This document shows, one piece after another, positions 26,518 to 34,770 of a stretch of DNA of 64,000 bases. Origin of the DNA: Aureitalea sp. L0-47 (GTDB taxonomy: Bacteria > Bacteroidota > Bacteroidia > Flavobacteriales > Flavobacteriaceae); assembly GCF_026126405.1 (NCBI RefSeq), contig NZ_JAFMTQ010000011.1, positions 53,417 to 117,416 of the forward strand. Direction: 5' to 3'. Both the position numbers and the translations under genes were made by a program. Position 1 is the first letter of the stretch, and every line of letters begins with the position of its first letter. The notes under the pieces were generated by a model. The model was not told where the DNA came from and did not search any database. It saw only the letters and a program-made list of their open reading frames with translations.

Positions 26518-28168
26518 AGTCGAAATATCCCATTAGAATCTCATCGTTAATCTCTGCCGGTGTAAATATCTCCAGCACTTTTGGCTTATCAGATTCAGCA
26601 AAGAAATCAAGCAAACACTTCTCTATTCCCTCATTGTCATGTGCTGATGCGTACGACAAATTATACATCTCACATAAATTTTTCGCATTCAAATGATGAG
26701 TTGTTTCGAAAAATCTTTCAAAATGCACCGCTTCTTTGGCTCTCGGCAAGATTCGGAATATCCCACCTCCCGAATTGTTGACAATAATGATCCTAAAATC
26801 CTTTGGGATGTACTGATTCCACAAAGCATTACTATCGTAAAAGAAACTTAGATCACCGGTAACAAAAACCGTTTTGAGCGGCGAACCTACTGAAGCTCCA
26901 ATGGCCGTACTAGTACTGCCATCGATACCACTTGTGCCGCGGTTACAATACACCTTGACGGAGGGATCTGTTTCAAACAATTGAGAATATCGAATTGCAG
27001 CACTATTTGCTATCTGCAGCATATAATTTTCCGGAATTCTTTTAAATACAGTCTCATAGGTGGTGAAGTCGGAATAAGGAATCTCTTTAAGGTAGTCTTC
27101 ATGTTTCGCCAGCCTGTGCTCTTTCACCTTAAGCCATTTATCCCGATAACCATTTGCCGGTGGATTTACTTCGGAAAGTAGACTTTCAAAGAAAGGTCCT
27201 GGACGCATTTCAATATGCTCCGTAAGTGAAAAATAGGTGTCGTATGCTTTTTTCGGGTCTACATGCCAGTGATGTTCCGGATTGTATTTGCGAAGAAAGG
27301 CCTTTATCCGTTTTGAGATCACCATTCCTCCTATAGTTATGAGTACTTCAGGTTGCAATTCACTGAAACCTTGGTCATCCAGGGAAAAGATCAACTGGTC
27401 TATGGCCGGGAAGTATGATGAGTGATGAGTATTGGAGGTTGTTTCCGTAAAAACGATTAGTTCAGGATCTGCTGCCAGCTGGTCTATAACCCCTTGAGGC
27501 AAGGTCTCCGGCGACATAACTCCCATTATGATCATTTTACGTCCTGCACCTTCCCAAATACTCCGAAGCGAATCAAAATCAGGAAGTACATCTTCACTAA
27601 TTCGGGCAGGCACATGCTGCGGCCGAACATCTAAATCTGCAACTTTTTCATACAGTGGTTCGTTAAATGGTGCGTTGATGTGCACCGGCCCTCGGAGCTC
27701 AATTGCTGTGTTAAGTGCTATATTGATCTCTGTCTCATTTTTGATCTGCGCATCCTCTCTGTCCTTACAATTGGCGCTGTAGAGAATATGCCCCTCAAAA
27801 ACGTTTTCCTGTTTAATGGTCTGCCCATCCCCTACTTCTACAAGCTGTTCAGGTCGGTCTGCGCTTATCACAACAAGGGGAACATCGCTGTAATAGGCCT
27901 CGGCAACAGCCGGGTAGTAGTTGAGTAAGGCTGAACCTGAGGTACAAACTATTGCTACCGGCTTTTTCAGTTGCTGCGCAAGGCCCAGCGCAAAGAAGGC
28001 GGCACATCTCTCATCAACTATGCTGTAAGTTTTAAAACCGGGATGTTCTGTGAATCCAATGGTAAGCGGAGCGTTCCGGGAACCCGGAGAAATAACCACA
28101 TGATCGATCTCTTTAGCGAGGCACAGCTGGGTGATCGTCTGTGATAGGCGCTTGCTGGAATAATTCAT
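26507..28168 (-). CDS. menD: 2-succinyl-5-enolpyruvyl-6-hydroxy-3-cyclohexene-1-carboxylate synthase MenD
   Basis: A thiamine-diphosphate enzyme that adds the 2-oxoglutarate-derived succinyl semialdehyde unit to isochorismate in menaquinone synthesis. The 553 residues show HVVISPGSRNAPLTIGF at the N-terminus, with VDERCAAFFALGLAQQ containing the TDP-activating Glu. The TDP/Mg loop GDLSFFYDSNALWN and RIIIVNNSGGGIF come near the C-terminus. It follows menF by 31 nt and has its own -7 box 5 nt before the ATG. Its 3' end overlaps the convergent upstream gene by 11 bp. Confidence 0.95.
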   Translation of the reverse strand: MNYSSKRLSQTITQLCLAKEIDHVVISPGSRNAPLTIGFTEHPGFKTYSIVDERCAAFFALGLAQQLKKPVAIVCTSGSALLNYYPAVAEAYYSDVPLVVISADRPEQLVEVGDGQTIKQENVFEGHILYSANCKDREDAQIKNETEINIALNTAIELRGPVHINAPFNEPLYEKVADLDVRPQHVPARISEDVLPDFDSLRSIWEGAGRKMIIMGVMSPETLPQGVIDQLAADPELIVFTETTSNTHHSSYFPAIDQLIFSLDDQGFSELQPEVLITIGGMVISKRIKAFLRKYNPEHHWHVDPKKAYDTYFSLTEHIEMRPGPFFESLLSEVNPPANGYRDKWLKVKEHRLAKHEDYLKEIPYSDFTTYETVFKRIPENYMLQIANSAAIRYSQLFETDPSVKVYCNRGTSGIDGSTSTAIGASVGSPLKTVFVTGDLSFFYDSNALWNQYIPKDFRIIIVNNSGGGIFRILPRAKEAVHFERFFETTHHLNAKNLCEMYNLSYASAHDNEGIEKCLLDFFAESDKPKVLEIFTPAEINDEILMGYFDFIR

Positions 28169-28173
28169 CGTCG

Positions 28174-28181
28174 CAAAGGTA
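28174..28181 (-). promoter_or_regulatory. -7 promoter element of menD, 5 nt before the ATG
   Basis: On the minus strand TACCTTTG, then CGACG, then ATG. It would allow separate leaderless expression of menD inside the menI-menF-menD operon. Confidence 0.5.
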
Positions 28182-28199
28182 CGAATGGCTGGGTAGATT

Positions 28200-29258
28200 T
28201 TAAAGAAACTGTGAAAGTAGTTTCAACATGGTTTGCTGCTTGTTGCAGGTCTCTTCCCATTCGGCTGTGGGATCAGAATCCCGTGTAATTCCTCCTCCGG
28301 CGTAAATAGTGGCAATGTTATCCCGAATTCGCATGCATCTTAAATTCACATAGAGGTCGGTTTGCCCTTCTAAAATAGCTGTCGGACCAAAAAATCCCGT
28401 ATAATATTCACGGTTGTAGCCTTCCTTTTTCAAAACGAAGTCCAATGCTTCCTCTTTCGGAGATCCACATACGGCAGGTGTAGGATGCAGAGTAGTCGCC
28501 AGGTCCCACCAGCTGTAGCCTGATCTTAGTTCTCCTTCGATATCGGTTCTGAGATGTTCCAGACTTCCGGCCCGAGAGCTGCGTACTTCTGAAATATCTA
28601 TTGTTTCGGAAAATGATTCCAGGTCGTGGGCGATCGCATCAGTCACTACTTGCTGTTCGTGGTATTCCTTGGCGGTCCAATCGTATTGTTCTTTTAAATT
28701 TGCCGAACGGGTACCCGCCAGCGACATTGTCTTGTATTGGTTGTTAGATACTGTAAGCAGCACTTCGGGAGTGGCGCCAACCCACAATCCGCTTTTGGGG
28801 TGAAACCATGCATAACGAAATGCATTTACGTTTTTTGTAAAAAGTTGTAGAAGTAGTTCGAGCAAATCGAAATTAGTGAACGACACATTCTGCTTTCGGC
28901 TCACCACTACTTTTTCAAGTTCGGAGGAATTGATATGATCTATAGCCTGTTCAACCAGTCTTATGTGGAATTCTTTCTGCCTGGAATTTAACTTGATCTC
29001 ATCAAAATCTTCCTCCATCTCTGATTTCTCAGTGCCCGTAGTAAGCATATCGCATTGCTCCAAAGGAAGGAACAGGGTTTTCAATTCCGAAGAAAATGGG
29101 GCAAAAATAAATCCTCTAGCTCCTGGCTTATACTCATGTCTTCTATTATTTCTCTGAAATATTCCCGATAGTTCTAACGATCCCGGAGAGGCATAAACCA
29201 CGAATGGGCATTGCCTGGCGTAATTCTTTAGTATAGCTTCTCTGAAGACCTGCTGCAT
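28200..29258 (-). CDS. menF: Isochorismate synthase MenF
   Basis: Converts chorismate to isochorismate, the entry step of menaquinone synthesis. 352 residues of the chorismate-binding family. Visible motifs are KVVVSRKQ, HPTPAVCGSPKEEA and YTGFFGP in the active site. The C-terminal YAGGGITRDSDPTAEWEET holds the Mg-binding Glu. It is shorter than many MenF proteins through a reduced N-terminal region, which is common in Bacteroidota. It starts 3 nt after menI, so the two are cotranscribed. A siderophore EntC-type role is unlikely next to menD and menI. Confidence 0.92.
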   Translation of the reverse strand: MQQVFREAILKNYARQCPFVVYASPGSLELSGIFQRNNRRHEYKPGARGFIFAPFSSELKTLFLPLEQCDMLTTGTEKSEMEEDFDEIKLNSRQKEFHIRLVEQAIDHINSSELEKVVVSRKQNVSFTNFDLLELLLQLFTKNVNAFRYAWFHPKSGLWVGATPEVLLTVSNNQYKTMSLAGTRSANLKEQYDWTAKEYHEQQVVTDAIAHDLESFSETIDISEVRSSRAGSLEHLRTDIEGELRSGYSWWDLATTLHPTPAVCGSPKEEALDFVLKKEGYNREYYTGFFGPTAILEGQTDLYVNLRCMRIRDNIATIYAGGGITRDSDPTAEWEETCNKQQTMLKLLSQFL

Positions 29259-29261
29259 CCG

Positions 29262-29684
29262 TTATTTCTTATTCAGCGTGATAGTGGTAAGTTTAACCAT
29301 GGAGATCAATTCGTCATTTTCGTTTACAATGGGGATCGACCATAATTGGGTGGTCCTGCCTTTATGAAGAATCCTGGCCTTCGCATATACATACCCCTCT
29401 CTGATTCCCTTAACGTGGTTAGCGGAAATCTCGATACCGCGTACCGCCACTTCTTTCCCATTCAGGAATATTAATGCCGCCGCGCTACCCACACTTTCCG
29501 CCAGGGCTACTGAGGCACCCCCGTGTAGCACTCCATCTGGCTGATGCACTCGTGAGCTAACAGGCATTCGAGCCACAACACCCTCATCGGACACATCGAT
29601 GTATTCGATTTCCAATGTTTCCATAAGCGTATTTTTACATATCGCGTTTAAGGCTTGCAGCATTTCTTCCTTGGACTTGTTCAT
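29262..29684 (-). CDS. menI: Hotdog thioesterase, probable DHNA-CoA thioesterase MenI
   Basis: 140 residues of the PaaI/YdiI hotdog family. The motif GVLHGGASVALAESVGSAAA carries the catalytic Glu in the same place as E. coli YdiI (MenI). In YdiI-type enzymes it hydrolyses 1,4-dihydroxy-2-naphthoyl-CoA. Its position directly before menF and menD supports that role over general acyl-CoA cleavage. It is the first gene of the operon and shares a symmetric promoter region with the divergent hydrolase. Confidence 0.82.
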   Translation of the reverse strand: MNKSKEEMLQALNAICKNTLMETLEIEYIDVSDEGVVARMPVSSRVHQPDGVLHGGASVALAESVGSAAALIFLNGKEVAVRGIEISANHVKGIREGYVYAKARILHKGRTTQLWSIPIVNENDELISMVKLTTITLNKK

Positions 29685-29710
29685 ACTATTGATTTACATT
29701 TGCAAAAATA
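29671..29710. promoter_or_regulatory. Bidirectional promoter with back-to-back -7 boxes
   Basis: Rightward: TTG at 29671-29673, 21 nt, then TACATTTG at 29695-29702, serving the gene at 29727. Leftward: TATTTTTG on the minus strand at 29703-29710, serving menI. The two -7 boxes abut, giving the symmetric TACATTTG|CAAAAATA. RNA polymerase cannot occupy both at once. The leftward promoter lacks a clear -33 TTG. Confidence 0.6.
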
Positions 29711-29726
29711 CAAAACGAACAACAGA

Positions 29727-30374
29727 ATGGCACTGGAAAAAAGGGTTTCGTACCAGGCATCAAAAACCTATAGCACACTTAATGATTTCACTAAGGAGAC
29801 CAGGAACGTTTGGCTTGTATTTCACGGAATGGGATATCTAAGCAAATACTTTCTTCGATATTTTAAAAGTCTGAACCCTGCGGAAAATTATATCATCGCA
29901 CCCCAGGCGCCGTCTAAATACTACATGGGTCCCGAATTCAAACATGTTGGTGCCTCCTGGTTAACCCGCGAAGATACCCAAGCGGAAACCAGGAATGTCC
30001 TGACATACGTCGATGAGGTGTGGAAAACAGAGTGTAGAGACCAAGAATTCAACTTCATCATCCTGGGGTACTCTCAAGGCGTATCCATTGCAACCCGATG
30101 GATGGCGAGCAGAAAGATTCAATGTGATCATCTCGTTTTACATTCGGGAGGAATTCCCAGGGAATTAAGGTCGTCCGACTTCGATTATCTATCCGTCGAA
30201 ACCCCTGTTACGTATATCTACGGTGACAATGATGAATACATCGATGAAGCCAGGAAGACTGAACAATCCCTGTTAGGAGGACAGTTGTTCGGAGACCGAC
30301 TCAATATCGAAGTCTTCGATGGAATTCATGAGGTTAACACGGATTTCTTATTGAAATTGTCAGAAACCTTATAA
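29727..30374 (+). CDS. Alpha/beta-hydrolase (phospholipase/carboxylesterase-like), divergent from the men operon
   Basis: 215 residues from the ATG at 29727, which follows a full promoter; an upstream TTG at 29655 lies within menI and before the promoter, so it was rejected. The segment VWLVFHGMGY supplies the oxyanion region. GYSQGVS carries the nucleophile Ser, YGDNDEYID the Asp and GIHEV the His. This fits the PF02230-like small esterases. Because it shares a regulatory region with menI-menF-menD, it could be the missing SHCHC synthase (MenH-like), but this is speculation. No signal peptide, so it is cytoplasmic. Confidence 0.8.
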   Translation: MALEKRVSYQASKTYSTLNDFTKETRNVWLVFHGMGYLSKYFLRYFKSLNPAENYIIAPQAPSKYYMGPEFKHVGASWLTREDTQAETRNVLTYVDEVWKTECRDQEFNFIILGYSQGVSIATRWMASRKIQCDHLVLHSGGIPRELRSSDFDYLSVETPVTYIYGDNDEYIDEARKTEQSLLGGQLFGDRLNIEVFDGIHEVNTDFLLKLSETL

Positions 30375-30395
30375 AAAATTGTGCATTTCGTCGAA

Positions 30396-30403
30396 TAATT
30401 TTG
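30396..30403 (+). promoter_or_regulatory. -7 promoter element of the LRR protein gene
   Basis: TAATTTTG, an exact TAnnTTTG, 61 nt before the ATG at 30465. A TTG lies 14 nt upstream, shorter than the usual 17-23 nt spacing. Confidence 0.4.
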
Positions 30404-30464
30404 CTCGTTACCGTGTTTATCGTTTTATTTACGCAATTATTGTAAGTATATTCTGATAAACATT

Positions 30465-31169
30465 ATGAAAAACGTCATTTCTTTCCTGGGTATGATACTA
30501 CTGATATCAGCGGTTCATGCACAGGTTGCCCCAGCAGAAAGACAAGCCCTTCTTGACTTTTACCAATCTACAAACGGAGATCAATGGATTCACTCCTGGG
30601 ATATCGAAAAACCTGTTGCCGAGTGGCAAGGTGTTACCGTTGAAGACAATACGGTTACCGGTATCCGACTACTGTTCAACAACGTAAATGGAACACTGCC
30701 GGAATCTATTGGCAACTTGAAAAACCTCCGTATACTAGAGCTTTCGTTCAATAAATTGTCCGGAGAACTCCCGGAATCACTTGGTAATCTTACCAATCTT
30801 GAATTGCTTGCCTTCAACAGTAATATTCTGCACGGTGAGATTCCTGCATCAGTTGGGAATCTGAAAAAATTAAAACAACTGCATTTGAGCAGCAACTTCT
30901 TGACGGGACAGTTACCCGGATCGATGATATATTTGAAAAATTTAGAGGTTTTCAACGTATTTGACAATAAACTTTCCGGGGAACTTCCGTCAGGGTTATC
31001 CCAGATCAATACCTTGAAAGAAGTTGTAATAGCAGAGAATGATTTTACAAATGCGCAGCAATTCTCATTTGTTGTTATGTCAAACACAGCGCAACTCAAT
31101 TTTAATGAGAACGGTGTTGTACCAGCTGCTAAATCTGTGATCGCTATTGAAACAAGCGACGACAACTAA
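30465..31169 (+). CDS. Secreted leucine-rich-repeat protein
   Basis: 234 residues with a signal peptide (MKNVISFLGMILLISAVHAQ). A plant-like cap follows (ALLDFYQSTNGDQWIHSW). Five or so 24-residue LRRs of the type L..L..L.LS.N.LSGELP.S.GNL come next (e.g. NLKNLRILELSFNKLSG). Such repeats bind proteins or glycans. No T9SS sorting domain is seen at the C-terminus, which ends in a short acidic tail (ETSDDN), so periplasmic location is likely. A terminator follows the gene. Confidence 0.85.
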   Translation: MKNVISFLGMILLISAVHAQVAPAERQALLDFYQSTNGDQWIHSWDIEKPVAEWQGVTVEDNTVTGIRLLFNNVNGTLPESIGNLKNLRILELSFNKLSGELPESLGNLTNLELLAFNSNILHGEIPASVGNLKKLKQLHLSSNFLTGQLPGSMIYLKNLEVFNVFDNKLSGELPSGLSQINTLKEVVIAENDFTNAQQFSFVVMSNTAQLNFNENGVVPAAKSVIAIETSDDN

Positions 31170-31196
31170 AAAATTATAAGTCAGTATTTTAAGTGT

Positions 31197-31222
31197 AGCG
31201 GCCCAATCGGGTCGCTTTTTTT
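31197..31222 (+). terminator. Intrinsic terminator after the LRR gene
   Basis: AGCGGCCC and GGGTCGCT form an 8-bp stem (one G-U) with an AATC loop, followed by seven T residues. Confidence 0.85.
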
Positions 31223-31266
31223 ATCTTTTATTTTAGCCTATATTTAGGTGTACTTAAACCACACCT

Positions 31267-32679
31267 ATGAAGACACTACTACAATTTTTCTCAATTTTAT
31301 TTATTTGCTCAGGGACTTTTGCACAGATAACCTTTACACCCGCAATTATTGATAACGCTCAGCCCACTGCGAATGCCGCTAATACGGTTACTACAGGCGA
31401 TTTTGATGGGGACGGTGATATCGATCTGGTAGGAGGAGCGTTTCAGTCGGATTATTTTTCCATCTATTTTAATGACGGTAGCGGTAATTTTCTTCGGAAT
31501 ACAATAGACAATGGAGCCACAGCTGATGGCGCCAGGTTCGCGACCACTTTCGATCTGGATGAAGATGGCGACCTGGACATCCTGGCTACTTCTTCCGTAG
31601 CGAACGCATACCTCTGGTACGAAAATGATGGTACGGGTTTATTTATAACAAATGTAATAGATAGTTCCCCTCTTTCTGATGAGGCCTATACCATTGATGC
31701 TGCCGACTTCGACGATGATGGAGACATGGATATAGTGGGTGGAGCTAATAATGGAGACGCACTCGCAATCTTTGCGAACGACGGAAATGAGAACTTCACG
31801 CTATTTGCCGAATTGAGTGTAGGTGACAACCGTACGAACGGTGTTCGTGTTGCCAAAGTGAGTGACCTGGACGAAGACGGTGACCCGGATATCGTAGTGG
31901 CTGCCTTTGTGGGAGATACTTACTCATGGTATGAAAATGATGGCTCGGGAATCTTCACACCTCATACCATAGACGACACCCCTGATGCCGACGGGGCTAC
32001 CGCACTCGATATTGGTGATCTGGATGGTGATGGAGACCTCGACATTGCAGCCGGAAGTAATAATGCGAATCAGTACCTGTGGTATGAAAATGACGGCAGC
32101 GAGAATTTTACTGCGAACATCATAGACAATACCTCCTCTTACTCAATTGGTCCGCGCGGACTATCGCTGGTCGATCTTGAACAGGATGGAGATCTGGACA
32201 TTTTAGCAGCAGCCATAACATCGGATGCCTTTGCATGGTATGAAAATGACGGAAATGGCAACTTCACCGGTGCTATTATTAGTATTGATCAAACCTACAG
32301 TAATGGTGCATTCGCCATAACTTCTGCCGATATGGATGGTGATCTTGTGGACGACATTGTTGTGGCCGCGAATATCAGCGATGCATTTTCCTGGTTTAAA
32401 ACTGAAGGAGTTATTATCCTGGGGAACAACGCAAACGCACTTGAAGGCCTTGCCTTCTATCCGAATCCGGTATCTGAAATTTTACGTGTTGTAATTCCTA
32501 CCTCACTGGAAGTAACAAAAATTTCAGTCTATGACAATTCTGGTAAATTACTTTGGAATCGGAACGGGAATTCAAACAGCGAAGCTCAGATCGATATGTC
32601 GGTCTTCGCTACGGGCATGTACCTGATACAGATTGAAGGTTCCGAAGGAAATATTTCAAAAAAAGTCATTAAACAATAA
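31267..32679 (+). CDS. FG-GAP/VCBS-repeat protein with T9SS C-terminal sorting domain
   Basis: 470 residues with a signal peptide (MKTLLQFFSILFICSGTFAQ). About six to seven repeats of a D-x-D-G-D-x-D-L/I type calcium-binding loop follow (DFDGDGDIDLVGGAF, DLDEDGDLDILA, DLDGDGDLDIAAGS). Each is paired with a WYENDGSG strand, giving a beta-propeller. The last roughly 75 residues begin LAFYPNPVSEILRV and end GMYLIQIEGSEGN...KKVIKQ, a type A C-terminal domain for type IX secretion. The mature protein should be released or attached outside the cell. Ligand unknown. Confidence 0.9.
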   Translation: MKTLLQFFSILFICSGTFAQITFTPAIIDNAQPTANAANTVTTGDFDGDGDIDLVGGAFQSDYFSIYFNDGSGNFLRNTIDNGATADGARFATTFDLDEDGDLDILATSSVANAYLWYENDGTGLFITNVIDSSPLSDEAYTIDAADFDDDGDMDIVGGANNGDALAIFANDGNENFTLFAELSVGDNRTNGVRVAKVSDLDEDGDPDIVVAAFVGDTYSWYENDGSGIFTPHTIDDTPDADGATALDIGDLDGDGDLDIAAGSNNANQYLWYENDGSENFTANIIDNTSSYSIGPRGLSLVDLEQDGDLDILAAAITSDAFAWYENDGNGNFTGAIISIDQTYSNGAFAITSADMDGDLVDDIVVAANISDAFSWFKTEGVIILGNNANALEGLAFYPNPVSEILRVVIPTSLEVTKISVYDNSGKLLWNRNGNSNSEAQIDMSVFATGMYLIQIEGSEGNISKKVIKQ

Positions 32680-32713
32680 TTTTTCTATTGTTTTACCACT
32701 GAATTTCAGCTTG

Positions 32714-32731
32714 GAAGGATAAAAATCCTTC
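32714..32731. repeat. Perfect 7-bp inverted repeat between the FG-GAP gene and glgE
   Basis: GAAGGAT-AAAA-ATCCTTC forms a hairpin with a 4-nt loop 35 nt after the upstream stop codon. There is no T tract, so it is either a weak terminator or an mRNA 3'-end stabiliser. Confidence 0.45.
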
Positions 32732-32799
32732 GAGCCATCACTACTCTAACGTTGTAGTAGGTTTTGGGGTCAAAAAGTCCCTAACTAGGCGATGTTTCC

Positions 32800-32816
32800 T
32801 ATATTTACGTCGTAAA
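32800..32816 (+). promoter_or_regulatory. Near-consensus -7 box overlapping a 13-bp palindrome upstream of glgE
   Basis: TATATTTA (32800-32807) is one base off TAnnTTTG. It overlaps TTTACG-T-CGTAAA (32804-32816), a perfect inverted repeat placed where transcription would start. A repressor bound here would block initiation. The ATG at 32830 lies 13 nt further on. Confidence 0.4.
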
Positions 32817-32829
32817 AAATCAATTGAAA

Positions 32830-34770
32830 ATGTATAGCCAATCAAGGGTTGTTATCGAGAATATAAATCCACTGATCAACTGTGGAGAGTTTCCCCTTAA
32901 AAGCGTTGTTGGAGAGACTGTTCCGGTCTCAGCAGATGTACTTGGTGATGGCCATGATATAATAGCCGCCTGTCTCTGTTTTAAGCATGAAAAAGAACGC
33001 AAATGGAAGGAAGTTCGAATGTATCACACTGAGAATGATAACTGGTCTGCCTCCTTCCCGGTGGACAAACAGGGATTCTACGAATACAAACTACAGGGAT
33101 GGGTGGATCACGCCCTGAACTGGCAACACGGAATTGGCAGGAAATTAGATGATGGCCAGGACGTAAACAGCGAACTGCTTGAAGGCGCCCAACTTCTCGA
33201 AGAGATCATTCCTATGGCTACAAAGGAAGAAGTCAACTTCCTGAATGACTGCATCACTTCCTTCAGGTCTACCGGGGCCTACGATAAAGCTGTGGAAATA
33301 GCCAGGTCTGAAGAGCTCTATAATATCCTTGTTAAGTATCCCGTAAAATCATTGCTGAATGAAACTGCTGTATTCAAGGTCTACGTGGACCGACTGAAGG
33401 CACGCTTTAGTACCTGGTATGAGTTCTTCCCCAGGTCCGCTTCCGAAGAAAAAGGAAAGCACGGAACATTTAAAGATTGCCTGAAACTACTCCCAAGAGT
33501 AGCCGAGATGGGATTCGACACCCTCTACTTCCCTCCCATTCACCCAATAGGAGAAGTGAATAGAAAAGGAAAGAACAATACCACCGAAGCAAAAGAAGGC
33601 GATGTGGGATCTACCTGGGGTATAGGTTCAAAGCACGGCGGACACAAAGACATTCATCCTGAACTGGGTTCGGTAAAAGACTTCAAAGAAGTTGTAAAAG
33701 CTGCGGAGAAGCTTGGGATTGAAGTGGCCATGGATTTCGCCTTACAGGCAGCGCCGGATCATCCCTGGGTAAAAGAACATCCGGAATGGTTCAAATGGCG
33801 GCCGGACGGAACCGTACAATATGCCGAGAACCCTCCGAAAAAATACCAGGATATCCTTCCTATTTATTTCGAAAGTGAAGACTGGAAGAGCTTATGGCAG
33901 GAAATGCTGGATACAGCACTTTACTGGGTGGAGGAATGTGGCATCAAGGTTTTCCGGGTGGACAACCCGCACACCAAACCTTTCTATTTCTGGGGTTGGC
34001 TCATAGGTGAGTTAAAGAAAAAACATCCGGATGTTCTGTTTCTTTCTGAAGCATTCACCAAGCCCAAAGTAATGCATCAACTTGCGAAGCAAGGGTTTAC
34101 ACAGTCGTACACCTACTACACCTGGAGAAACTCCAAGCATGAGCTTATTGAATACATGGAGGAACTCACCAAGACGGATCAACGGTATTTTTTCCGGCCC
34201 AATTTCTGGCCCAACACCCCTGATATAAACCCCTGGTCGCTTCAGGGTGGTAATGAAGCCATTCATTTGTCGCGTTATTTCATGGCTGCTACACTTAGTT
34301 CCAATACAGGAATTTACGGCCCGGTTTTCGAACAAATGGTGAGTGCGGCCTTACCGGGACGTGAAGAATACCTGGATTCTGAAAAATTCCAGCTACGGCA
34401 TTGGGACTGGAATGCTAAGAATAAATTGACTACTTTGATATCGAAGATCAATCACATCCGAAAAGCACAGCCTTCACTTCAGCAAACAAACAACATAGAA
34501 TTCCTTTCAGTGGAGAACGAACAGTTACTGGCCTATTATAAATACAGTGACGACCGTGAAGACGAAACACTAATGATCGTAAACCTGGATCCATACTACA
34601 CACAGAATGGCTGGGTTCAGTTACCGCTTCATTCGCTGGGAATTCACGAAGGACAGAATGTGAGTGTCACAGACCTCATCACGGGAAGTAGTTATAATTG
34701 GGACAAGGAATGGAACTTTGTGGAATTGCACCCCGCATTGCCTTTCCACTTGTTTAAAATCAAAAAATAA
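32830..34770 (+). CDS. glgE: Alpha-1,4-glucan:maltose-1-phosphate maltosyltransferase GlgE
   Basis: Extends alpha-1,4-glucan with maltosyl units from maltose-1-phosphate. 646 residues from the ATG at 32830 (an earlier TTG at 32824 is less likely). It has the GlgE N-terminal domain and then a GH13_3 barrel. The GlgE motifs FDTLYFPPIHPIGEVNRKG, MDFALQAAPDHPW and VQYAENPPKKYQDI are present. The nucleophile Asp is in GIKVFRVDNPHTKP and the acid/base Glu in VLFLSEAFTKP. The maltokinase gene follows with a one-base overlap (TAATG), so supply and use of maltose-1-phosphate are coupled. Confidence 0.93.
   Translation: MYSQSRVVIENINPLINCGEFPLKSVVGETVPVSADVLGDGHDIIAACLCFKHEKERKWKEVRMYHTENDNWSASFPVDKQGFYEYKLQGWVDHALNWQHGIGRKLDDGQDVNSELLEGAQLLEEIIPMATKEEVNFLNDCITSFRSTGAYDKAVEIARSEELYNILVKYPVKSLLNETAVFKVYVDRLKARFSTWYEFFPRSASEEKGKHGTFKDCLKLLPRVAEMGFDTLYFPPIHPIGEVNRKGKNNTTEAKEGDVGSTWGIGSKHGGHKDIHPELGSVKDFKEVVKAAEKLGIEVAMDFALQAAPDHPWVKEHPEWFKWRPDGTVQYAENPPKKYQDILPIYFESEDWKSLWQEMLDTALYWVEECGIKVFRVDNPHTKPFYFWGWLIGELKKKHPDVLFLSEAFTKPKVMHQLAKQGFTQSYTYYTWRNSKHELIEYMEELTKTDQRYFFRPNFWPNTPDINPWSLQGGNEAIHLSRYFMAATLSSNTGIYGPVFEQMVSAALPGREEYLDSEKFQLRHWDWNAKNKLTTLISKINHIRKAQPSLQQTNNIEFLSVENEQLLAYYKYSDDREDETLMIVNLDPYYTQNGWVQLPLHSLGIHEGQNVSVTDLITGSSYNWDKEWNFVELHPALPFHLFKIKK

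Noticed and set aside
29655..29726. TTG start extending the hydrolase by 24 residues
   Set aside because: It lies inside menI and upstream of the complete TTG-N21-TACATTTG promoter.
32714..32731. Inverted repeat as an intrinsic terminator of the FG-GAP gene
   Set aside because: No T tract follows the stem, so it is listed as a repeat only.
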